A DNA stretch of 64,000 nt from Psococerastis gibbosa (lineage: Eukaryota > Arthropoda > Insecta > Psocodea > Psocidae), in assembly GCA_963971405.1 (NCBI GenBank), contig OZ020487.1, positions 41,079,039 to 41,143,038 of the forward strand, written 5' to 3'. This document shows, in pieces, positions 26,527 through 38,600 of the stretch. The notes beneath the pieces are model-generated. The model searched no databases, was not told where the DNA came from, and worked only from the letters and a program-made list of their open reading frames with translations. Numbering within the stretch: position 1 is the first letter of the stretch; every line of letters begins with the position of its first letter. Both the position numbers and the translations under genes were made by a program.

Positions 26527-26604
26527 TTAACGAGCGTGCAGCTTGCAGAAAGGTCTGCCTCCTTTTGCGAAGAAACTTTGACCTTCTAAGTTCTTCTTAC
26601 AAGT
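26527..26604 (-). CDS. Zasp52-like: Zasp-like last coding exon: end of LIM4 and stop
   Basis: Too short for ORF calling. ATTTCAG acceptor before 26604, phase 0, 25 codons and TAA at 26529-26527. It encodes TCKKNLEGQSFFAKGGRPFC then KLHAR, completing LIM4 with the usual FCKxHAR end of this family. The intron from 28018 to 26605 contains a SINE and a foldback MITE. Confidence 0.92.
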   Translation of the reverse strand, partial: TCKKNLEGQSFFAKGGRPFCKLHAR

Positions 26605-29600
26605 CTGAAATAAGAATGATAAAATATACCAATAGGAATAAGGTAGGCCTATCACTAAAAGGGAAATCTGTTAAATCATAACACAATATGACGTGTTAAT
26701 CGTGGAATGCAGGATTCATAATAAAATAACGGTATTTAGCTACTGCATCGGTGTGTGACCATGCGTTTACCAAAAAATTACTCATACACACGTATTTCAC
26801 GATTTTCTTGTCCTAAAACTGACAAACCAATTACTTCCGTAAATTTTTCGCCTATTGTATAAATTAACGATGATTATTCTAGGCTATTATTAGAAACCCT
26901 CAACATTATTATTAATTGGGGCAACTTCAACTAAGATCCTGACAACCGAAATCCGGCGGTCAAGTTATTGTCGCTATTTAGGCGCTCATTCCACCGACCA
27001 GCTAGGGCTATTTACAAAAACGGTGACGTGGTAGCAGACATTCAAGACTTAGGTGACGTTTCCATCGACCTCGCATTGCAGAATGCAAATGACATTGACG
27101 GAAATTTGAATTTTTCTTTTTATAGAAATCTATTAAAATGTTTGTACTTAACATATCCCATGACGCCATTTTTTAATTTTAGTTTGTTTGTTTGTGATTT
27201 TACTGTATGATCATTGATCAATTTTAACTATGGCATAGAGGAAAATAAACATTTCCGTCAATTCTGCAATACGAGGTCGGAGGAAACCCCACCTTAGTCT
27301 TGAATGTCTGCTACCACGTCACTGTTTTTGTAAATAGCCCTAGCCGGTCGATGGAATGCCCGGCTTAAGCTTATACATAGCTTTTTTGTTCCTATCATCA
27401 AACTCATTTTTTTGTGTACTTTAAACTGTGTTTTCGGCAAAGCTCGTCCACGTATCACGGCGAGCTCACATCGGCCCAGCAGCGAGATGAGAAGACCACA
27501 GTGAGTAACCTTAGAGTGATTCGCATATTCACTTAAATGGACAAGTATTGTCGGAGTTAGGGGGGGGGGGGGGAGCAAGATTTTTGCCCAAGCACAAGAA
27601 AGAATGAGCTTTTTCGACAAAATATATCAAATCGCACCCAGAATGTTGAATAAAAATAAAAAGGACTTTTTGTTCTATTACTAAGCCAACCTAGCGGGGT
27701 TAGGGCTATAAAGCCCTCTCTTACACTCAACTAGTAAGGCCCGGGACCGTCTGCTTTACATGCCCTCCGAAGCATGGCCAAAAAATGTAGGAAGTGTAGG
27801 ACTCAAATCAACAACCTTTCAGGTGAAAGTCAGAGTCCGTACCACTACTCTACACGTCTTGACGTTTTGAATTGTTGAGGTATACGTTTACACAACTTTT
27901 TTTTTGTATAGAATTGGGAATATATTGGAGTAATGTCTGACTGACAAGATAATAGATTAAATATAGTTTTTTTAAAATTTAACGAAAGCTATTTATGGCG
28001 TATTACTAATTATTTTACCGTGCAATTGAAGCACTGCGAGTGATAATTGTTGTTGAGGGCTTCCACCCATCGGTCGCCAGCTTCAATTGGGAATCCGCAA
28101 GCGAAGCATTTAGTAGTGAACAGCTCATTCCAGTCTGAAATTAACAAAACAAATGATAAAGGATAGTATGAAAGAATTGTTTGCAAACAGCGGACGTAAA
28201 AATTCAAGATAGGTACTCCAAGTAGCCAACTGCACAGATCTGAAGGAAATCACAAATTAACTGGCGAAACCATTATTTTTAAACAACGGGAATGCCTAAG
28301 GCTAATTGTTTTTTAAAGCTGAAATACGTTGGTTAAGTTACTAATCTAAATAATAATAGAAATAAATAATAATATACAATAAACTTTATTAATGTAACCG
28401 GTTTCGGTGAGATACCATCATCAGACTAACCTGATTAGCTCAATTTCTTTCAGAACGGCTTGTAGTTGCTGAACTTGTTTTTCAACGTGGTCAATAATAA
28501 TAATAATAATAATAAATCGTCTTTATTGAACAGCGTAGTTAGGGCCAGTGGCCCTTTCTTACACTAAACGGAATCATTAACTGTTAACCTGATTAGTTTA
28601 ATGATCGTATCTTACCGAAACGGGTTATATTTAATAAAATTTGTTGTGGATCTGTTGCGTCTTCAATTTTATATTTAGAAACACCCTGTCAGTCAACTCC
28701 CCTTTCCCCGAGGTGAACGAGTCTGCCCTTAGGGTGCCTCAAGTTAACTAACAGACTCACTCCCCCCGCCAGGCTGACAGGGTTGCTTAAAAAGCAGAAA
28801 TGCTGAAAGCAGGCGTTAGAAACAACATATTTAGAAACATGGACTTACCATTTTCGCAGTATGGCAGCCCATCTTCTAAGAAGAAAGCTGAATTTCCGAA
28901 AAGCTTGTTGCAGTAGGCGCAGACGAAGCACTCAGGGTGGAAGTGCTTCCCGATCGCGTTCAGACAGTCGCCTTTGATTTTCTGATTGCACTTGTCACAA
29001 TTTGGAGCAATATATTTCTCAAAGCAAAACTCGCAATAGAGATTACCCTGCTCTTCAACGAATCCTGAAATTGATTACTTCAAATTATAACATAAATTAC
29101 ATTTTACGACATGGCCAAACCTGTTCAGCGAGATACACTTTATTACAATGGGTAGGGAGGAACACTATTTTTTATTATTATTGAAATGGCCATGGATTAG
29201 GGAACTTACAAACCAGCAGCATTAAACGTAGAACGTATAGCCTGTTCACCTATTTTACGACTACAGGATGCACCCTTGTTCCACGTTCCCACGTTCCAAC
29301 CAACCACATATTTAGTTGACCTCTTATTTGAATATTTGGAGGGGTTTACAACCGCACGGTCGTCTTCTACCGTCGGCCAGAGAAAGACCGTGCGGTTATA
29401 TAAACCCTTCCCACGCTTCAGCTTGAGGGGGCACAGCTTGTAATTTTATGTCCACCTATTTTTGTTGTTGCGAAATACACGGGTTATCTGTCTATCTATC
29501 TAAGTAGTGTGAGGTCAATAATGGGGTTGTTTAGAGCGTGCAACAAGGTCACATCCAACGGACTATAAAAATTATTATGAAAACACCGCAATAATAATTT

Positions 29601-32600
29601 TATTGATAGTTTCCGTTAAAAAATGTCTACTTACCTATATCCGCGAGGGGACGACGGCACTGGGAAGTCGCGCAGATGAAATGGTCCGGACACCAAATCT
29701 TTCCCAAAGCGGTGATAAATGGGCCTCTGAAAATATATGCAACATCAATAAGAATGCAGTGCAATTAATTCAAAATCAAACTCAGTTGTTTTACCAATCT
29801 TATTTCTTATATTCCAATTCTTATATTTCATAGTTGCTGCCCCTTTATTATTTCCATCTCTCATTTATTTGTGTCCGTAACATGGCAACATGCGTCACAT
29901 TTGTCGTGAGACTTTTTCGGCGACTTTCTGGCCAAAATATGACCTCAAACCTTTAAGCTATATGACTCTGTCATAAACAAAAAAAAAACAAAAACTTAGA
30001 GTTAAAAAAAACTAGTTATAACAACCCGAATTAGTAAAACCCAAATAATCGTTAAGAAATTAACAACATTAACATTAACACAATCATCCCCTCTAATAGA
30101 TCTAGCTACTTAGTAGGTTAGGAATAGGTAACCAGCCACGCTCCCGCCCACCCCTTCCTCCCAGTCCTATATAAACCAAGGTTTCCTCTCCCTAGTCACA
30201 TTTGCATCTTCTCCTCGAGTTGAGCAAGTCTAAAATCGCAGATAAGGTGTAACTGTGCTAGTGGGTTTCCCTCTGTATATGGCAGTTCTTGCCGAAAGCG
30301 CTCAGGGTTTTATACTAACACAAGTGGGTTTCTTAGACAAAGTTAATTTCTTAACGATTATTTGGGTTTTACTAATTCGGTTTGTTATAACAAGTTTTTC
30401 TAAAACTCTAAGTTTTTGTTATTTTTTGTTTATTAAAATGAAATACCACGAAGTCACGAGTAATCTAATTATTTATGACTCTGTCATGAAATGTTTCTAC
30501 TGTTGATAAATAAGATGGTGTCACAATTTGTTGTATGGCAAGTCTTTTCATATTTTAGCGGGAAAGTCACCATAAACGTCGGACGACTATTATTAAGCAA
30601 CTACAATGCTTTGGTGAATACGCCTATTGAAATCTGGAGGACAATATAATTATTCCCCTGTATTAGGGCTTGGTAAACCACGGAAGCATAAACATTTACA
30701 GATATCAAATATTGTCAAAGGGATGGTCGAAGTATAAAGAAGTGACTATATGGACTTACTGAACGATTCGTTTTTCACACTTATTGCATATCCGTTTCGC
30801 GCTATCTTTAAGCTCAATTTCCTCCAGAACGCCGCGTAGATGCTGAACTTGTTTTTCAATGTGGTCAACGGAATCGTCAACTGTTAAATAATAGCAAAAC
30901 ATGCAAACAAACCACAAAACATAAATTAGTAAAAATGAATAATAATAATAATAATAATGAATATTATATGAAACGACAATAAAGCAATTTCCAAACAAAA
31001 CGGTAGGCTACTATTGTACTTTTTCCTGCACCAATAAAACCGAAAAGTCTGACGATTATTATCCATGGTTAGCATGCGGATAAAAATAAGGCTTCGGTCT
31101 GAAATAGTGAAGGAGAGCCACACTGTCGTCACAGTCAGTTAATTCAGTTGTTAGTAAATACAAAAAGACTCGGGAGCAAAATCAGTGACGTTTCAATAGC
31201 GAGATACAACATCAACGAAGCCAACGACACAACAGCATTATTAGTTAAAATTTCAATATCTACAGAAGGTTATGATTCAAAAGTTCACGACATTTTCAGC
31301 AGACACACAGGTACTTGAGTCCTCTACCTGACTTGGCCGTTGCATTGGGCGCAGAGAGGAACCCTCTGAGCATTGGGAGGATTGAGGACACCACGTCCAC
31401 GACGAGGGGCGGTCGCTCCAGCGAAAGCAGCTCCTTTACCAGCTCCTGGTCCACCTGCATCCGGCTTTGTATCAGCTGCGTTGCTATTGGGGGTTACGGT
31501 GTTTGTGGGTGCGGTAGGGGGGACTTGGCTGGGCTTACAAGGTACGGGCTTAATAGGGGAAACAACTTCCAATGGTTTAAAGGCAGACGCCGCGCTATTT
31601 GTCAGCGTCAGGCTAATTTTTCGCTCCAAACTACTTTGGAAAGCTTGAGGCGTCGAGAATGTCAGTTTTGGAGCTGTGATCTGAGACTGAGGTCCCTCTG
31701 TAATAGCGACAGGTGTTATCGGTTGAAAATGTGGTGTGGCAATTTTTCTTTGCGGGGTAGGCGTTCCAAAAGGTCGGGGGGCAATGATGGGGTCATGTTT
31801 TGGAGCAGGATATGCGTTTTTCCCCGCCAGACTAGTTTTTGGGCCGACTGGAGTAGTCGGTGCTGCTGCCGGCGTATTTGAAGTCCGCCTAGCTTCTATT
31901 TCGTTTTTCTTGGCCTGTTCCTCTTGAGCAGTGATCATGGCCTTTACGCTTCCACGTCTTGGTAAATCGAACGAATTATTTTCGTATGTATCTTGCTGCT
32001 GAATCTCTACAGAATTTATTGTTGACACTTGCTGTTGAGTAAATGTATTTATTGAGCTCTTTGAATCTTGAGTTGTTCCCGCATTGGGAATAGAGCTCCT
32101 ACTGGCGGCTCCAATATTTCTAACCGACTGTTCTCCTTGTTGATTTATTATTGTTTTTACATTAGATTGCGATGTAACATTTGGAACCTGAGTAATTGGT
32201 TGAGCTGATGGTTCCTCTTTAGGAGGCCACGATACCCTTTTTTCACTCTTTGGCTGAACCCTCCAACTAGGCAAAGGCTGTTGGTAAGATTCAGTCGTTT
32301 TCACCATATGAGGCAAAGGGACTGGCGATGTAGATCTATAAACGGCGGTTCCAGGTGCTTTAAGGTTGGACACCTGAGGGATTGTTGCCTGGGGGCCAGA
32401 ATAGCTGGCAAATTGAGATTTCGGCACGGAAATGGGTCTAGGCGACGCAGATCGATAGACTTGGTCCTGGTTATAGGTTGGAAGATTTCTATTACGTACC
32501 TCTGGGATTTGAGGTTTAGGATTATAGTCAATTTTTGGAATTGGCACTGGAGTTCGCGAACGGAAAGCTAAAGGCACATGGGAAGGCTCTGGCTTCGTAA

Positions 32601-35600
32601 CTTTTCCTCCTATAGCTGATCGAGGCCTTGGTATGAAATCTTTAGCGTCGATTCGGCCTGCCTGGGTAGCAGGAGGCAGGGGCTCTGGAACATTTTCAGA
32701 AAGTGAACTCTGGTAGGCAGGAAGCGCCGTAGGTTTTTGGAGGCCTGAAGAAGCAACCGACTGGAAATTTGAAGCTGATGCTGCAGAGCTCTTGCAAACC
32801 ACATTTTCTGAACTGGTTCTTTTAAGACCACTAATTGGATCAACCCCCCCTATAACTCGTACTTGGGTGAACTCTTTTCGAGAATGCTCTGCTACTTCTA
32901 CCACACTCCTTTTCGTCGTTTTTGTAACATTCCCTATTTGCTGCACTTGCTCAGTCTTAGTAGCACTTTTCTCTGAGCTATCTTGTTGTCTTAGAGAAGA
33001 GTATTCTCTTTGAAGTTGTTGAGTAACTGGCGGGAATCCAGGAACAGCCTGAGGGACTTCGGAATCATTTCTGCTTATTTTTTGTAATTCTAATGAGCTT
33101 GACGACTTCTCCTCTTTCCTTTCATATGAGCCCGTAATGCCATCTCCTACGATCACACCTGCTTCAGCTCCTGTTGACTTCTTTTCTTCGACAACTCCAG
33201 TAACTCCAACTTTGTCAATTACAGATTTATTGAGCTGCAGGTCTTTAACTTGATAGGTGGGTTTTATTCGTATTTCATTTGGAGGTGGACTGGGAAATGA
33301 AACTTTTTCAGCTGCCTCCAAGGATTTAGTGAGAGCAACAGCACTGCCACCGTAAACGAGAGTGGCTTGCGGCTTCTTCGCTTCAACAAATGGACTGTAA
33401 TTGCTTTCTGGTGCAATAGTTAAAGCTTCTACCATTGAAATCGGTTTTATAAGCGGCTTGCCATCAGATATTGGCAGTTCACGTTTCAAGTCAACAGCAG
33501 ATCCAAATTTTGCCTGACTTGCTATCAACTCTGCTCTTTTATCAGCCGGGGGCGGTGGCGCATATGAAATTTCATGAGAAGAAGGAAGCAACCCGAACGC
33601 AGCATCGACGGTATCCCTTCTTTTTGATGTTGAAGTTGCAGATTGTTGGGTTACAAATTGTGAAATTGCTGTTTCTTGGGATTTTAACTCACCTGTAAAT
33701 GCTGTTTGGATCTGCGAGCCTCTCAACATTTGGTAAGGCGTCCTTTGCACGTTAACACCAGGGAACCCTGAACTACGTCTACGTGCCCCATCGTACTTTG
33801 GAAATTCCGAATCAACTTCCGTTCTAGGCTCAGAAATAGGGTCTGCAGATAGAGGCTCGGTGGGCTCCAACTCAAATGGCTGTAATGGCTCTGGGGCATT
33901 AATGACAGGTTCTGATTGTAAATTAGAAGGTTCTTGTAAAACAGGCAGAGAGACTGATGCAGTAGGTAGTGTTGGAAGAGGGGAGTAAGGCCGATCAGGA
34001 GCTATAGTAAGAGCTTCCAGAAATGATGTTGGCCGAGGCAAATTTGATCCGAGACTAATTTTCTGTGGGACCTGTTGTTCTAATTGATGTCTTTGATATA
34101 AGTTTTCTTCATACGTCTTTTTAGTAGAGCATTGCAAGTCGGGAATAGTTGTCAGCGCTTGAACAAATTGGGATTGATAAGGTTCTGGCTTAGGAGTCCA
34201 CATAGGGGCGGGGGTTTTACCGTAATTATTTACACCAACAGTGCAAGGCGATTTAGTTCGCTGCTCAACATCTCTGCGAAACAGTGATTTCTGTTGCTCT
34301 GGAAGGTGCTTCAACGTGGTTAACTCCGAAATATTTTCAAATTCATAGTTTATTCCGCTGATGTTCTGAAAGAATAAGGCTTTTTCTGACTCATTTATGG
34401 ATTGATTCTCTGGTACTGGTTGCCCAATGCGAGACCTAGGTCTGTCTGCAGCTTGAATAACTTTATCAAAAGATTCATAAATATGTTTTGTTCTTTCAGT
34501 TGCGTCGTGGTGCCTTTCTTCATCTTCAAGTTCAGCTACGGGTGTTTTAGATCGTTCAAAAGCAGGTTGTGGAGCACCGAGACGCTCTTGTTTCTTGAGA
34601 AATCGCTCATTAGAAAATAATTCTTGATGAACTTGTTTCCTTTGCTCCTTGACTTGTTGCATTAGGGACTGCTTTTTAAGATCATTAGGTTGGTCTTGAG
34701 GACCTATCGAGGAAGGAGGTTGTTTCGTTTCCGATAAGGAATAATTACTTTCAAGACTAACCGAAGGCAGTGTAGGCCTTTTAATTTCTGATTGAGGCAG
34801 GTTTGTGCTAGCAGGCTGAATGGAAACTGATTGATTGGACTGACTGATTTCCGCGCAGCTGGGCAAAGAAGGCTCCGGAGCTGTTTTCTGTGGGGCGTAG
34901 GGTTTCGCAGACCCTAAATTTCTTAAATCGGGAAGCTTGAATACTTTTGGTTCCGGTTTTCCAGTTGCCTTTTTCAAATCGAACTCAAATTGAATGCCTT
35001 GAATATTTTTTAACATTAAATGGACTTCAGCGCCTGGGATAGACCCCGGATAAGGACTTACGGCTCGTCCAGGCGTACAAGGTCTGGCTGATTTTTGTAA
35101 CGTTTCTTGAGCACCTCGTTGGAGCTCCTCGTCTTCCTCTTCTTCCTGTACCAAGTGCTCGTAAGTATGAAAGATATGCTCTGTTTTCTTTGACATATCT
35201 TCGTGACGTTCATGAGCTTCAAAATCGGCAACTGGAGTTCGGGCCCTTTCCCGGTGATGATCAATTGATAGAAATTGGCTTGCTTGATTGTTTTTGGGTG
35301 CCTCAAAGGATTTAATTTCATCTGAAAATAGTTTTTCTTCTTTACATGTTTGATTTTCTTCCACACGTTTGATTTCTTTGGAGTTCCGTGAGTAGTCCGA
35401 TGAATTTTCTTTTAATGTTCTCTGATTTTCTTGGTATTTTATTTGATCTTCCGATTTTTTTCTTTCGACTTCTTCCTGTCTCCTAACAGTCTCTCTCAGG
35501 TTCCTAAGGTCACTTTCTTGAACTTGAAGTGACTGACGGCGAATTTCCTCCTCCTCTAAAAACCTGACCTTCTTCTTATTCTCTATTTCTTTCTGTATTT

Positions 35601-38600
35601 CTTCCTTCTCTAAAATTTGGTTTTGTGCGTTAATGATTAACCCTTCGATCTCTTTAATCTGAGTTTGATCAACAGACATACGTTTCTTGACGCCTAATCT
35701 TTTAATTTGCTCATACTGTTCTTGAATCTCCACCTGCTGCTGCTCGTATAATTGTTCCAACTCTACAACTGGCGTTGAGTGACTTCGAAGAAAAGCAAGA
35801 CCTGTTTCCTTATACTTTTGCTGTTGACCTTCAGACGTTTGGTAATTCTTCCAAGCTTGTTCTTGCTCAATTTTCTGAAGATTTTCTTCTTTGCTTACTT
35901 CACAATCGACAACTCTTTTAACTACCTCGTCGGCTGGAGTAGGGCTTGGACACCTCTCTTGTACTTCTAATATTTCAGATAATTGTTGTACCATGTTCTG
36001 TGTGTCCTTATGGAGTGTAGCAACCTCTTCTGAACAAATCGACATTTTCTTTTGACTACTACGGGACACTTCCTGACTAGAAAAACTTTGTGATGATTGT
36101 TCTAAATGTGAACTGCTCAGACCGGAACTCTCAAAACTGACATTCTTACTTTCTGACACGTTATATGATGATTGAGAAACGGTGGAGAAACTTTGGTAAT
36201 GTATTCCATCGGTTGTTTGATTGAGTGCTACATCTATGGTTAGTCGCAGGACAACACGCAGTTATTGAATTAAACAGGGAGGTCGGGTTAGGAAAGAAAA
36301 GAGAAGCAGAGAAATTAGCCAAAGCTATAAGCGAAAGCAGTTCAGCAATAACAATTAATGTATTTACATGTGCTAAGCTAGTCTAAATGGTTTTAATTTG
36401 CACACTGCTCTCAAGAGAATTTACTCTGTACAAAAGTTACCCTAATTTCAACAGAAGGCTGGAATTGAGAAATTCGGTATCCTAAGTTAATCTCAACTCC
36501 ATTCCATACCTAACTATATATTTCAATTATTGCATAAAGAACTGCAATATTTTTAAGTCATCATTTTTCAAAATTTTGCAGCAGAACAGATGCAAATTAA
36601 AGATAACGGGTCAAGCTTTGTCAATAAGCATTATGGAAGTGAAATTTTATTCCTAAACTTAGTGTTCGATTTGATCAATATGCTTAACTGCTGCTTATTA
36701 TCGTTAGTTATGGTAATTAGTTTATTAACTTATGGTATTGGCTAAACTGTAAAGCCATCAGCAATACGACATGCTGGGTTTGCCTCTGCATGTACCTTGA
36801 TTTGTCAATCTACATTACAACCACAAATACAATTTTGAATATTTTATTTATACCGTATTAGTTATTAAAATTATTAGTGTTCAGTCCAAGCTGCTAAAAA
36901 TTAGTAAGGTTGGGATACGACAGTACCACTTTTAGTAGCCAATATATAACTTAGTGACTCCATGCTACCAGTTATTTATATTTCTATGCCAACAAAATAC
37001 GGTTAAGTTTATTGTCCTAATTCTAATAAGGACCGTAGGCCTACTGAACTAGGCAATTTATTATTATTGCGGATGTGGACAATATTATTTGTATAATTGT
37101 ACAGTACGTAATGCTACTTGTCCAGGGAATACTGGGCGAGGAAAAGAAAGAAAGGCGCCCATTCCACCGACCAGCTAGGGCTATTTACATAAACAGTGAC
37201 GTGGTAGCAGACATTCAAGACTTAGGTGGCGTTTCCACCGACCTCGCATTGCAGAATTGACGGAAATGTTTATTTTCCTCTATGCCATAGTTAAAATTGA
37301 TCAATCATCATACAGTAAAATCACAAACAAACTAAAATTAAAAAAATGGCGTCATGGTATATGTAAAGTACAAACATTTTAATAGATTTCTATAAAAAGA
37401 AAAATTCAAATTTCCGTCAATGTCATTTGGATTCTGCAATGAGAGGTCGGTGGAAACGCCACCTAAGTCTTGAATGTCTGCTACCACGTCACCGTTTTTG
37501 TAAATAGCCCTAGCCGGTCGATGGAATGGGCGCCAAAGAGAGAGGTCACAATGCAAGTGGCCTAAAAAAATGCAGAAATCTGACGAGTTTGTTTAATTTG
37601 GTTACGCTCGCCTAAAGGGGGCAATCATATTTTTGTATGCTGTTTCATGCTGCTTCCTCAGAAAAATTCTGTATATACATCAAGATGAGCTCATATTTTT
37701 AAAGTTATAGTTATAAAGGAAATGGCCAGTAAAGTTAAAAGGTCACATGCAAAAAAAAATAGCAAATCAAATCGAACACCTTTCAATAAATTAAAAATAA
37801 ATCATACTTGTATAAATAGGCACTAAAATTAGGGCGTAACGATGTTCTAACCTACAATATTCTAGTATTCGGTAAAGCTGCCATTTTAATTCATTTTAGA
37901 GCGATAGCAAAATTCCATAATCCTTCAATAATGAACAATGTTTAACAATCCTGCATATATTAAAAACAGTACCTATATATAAATACAACAGCAGCATTAT
38001 AACATAAGACTGCAATAAACACAATCGATCACAATTCACAGGCAATTTACTGGTTCCACTCAAGGACGACGGATCCAGCCCATAATAGGGGGGGGGGGGG
38101 GTGTAGAATACGACTTACTAATATTTTTTTTTTTTTTGAGGGGGGTGGCAGCTACTACCTGTATCCGTCCTTGGTGCCACTTCACTATTCTGCACTATTT
38201 TGGGATGCGCAATGCTGCTTGATACGGAACTAGCCTCACAAAAAACCGACAAATTGAAATTTTGTAAATATAAAAACTACTTGACATATTACATTTGTGG
38301 AAGGATTATAGATTGTGAGTTAGAGCCTGCTTCGAGAGCTGCTTTAAAGATCTTCTAAATTATAATTATTGTAAAGCTATAAAATACGGTCTAGGTTTCG
38401 TGTTAAACGTTTTGTAATCTGAAATAAAAGAATAAAAATATTTACGACATTAAAAAAATCTACAATATATGTAGTCTATGTACAATAATCACTGAAAGAG
38501 AGTAAATTTAATTTCAAACAATCGTCCAACTTAAAATTTAGGTAAAACGCTCAAATATTTTTTTTTACGTTTGTTTTTTTGAGGCAGAGCGACTGAGGAC

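Noticed and set aside
31315..31927. Plus-strand open frames of 60-190 aa opposite the giant exon
   Set aside because: Composition mirrors the proline/alanine-rich coding strand; no start context or domain.
36157..36159. GTG start of an independent giant protein
   Set aside because: The frame is open upstream to a spliceable AG at 36234, in the correct phase for the exon ending at 39846.
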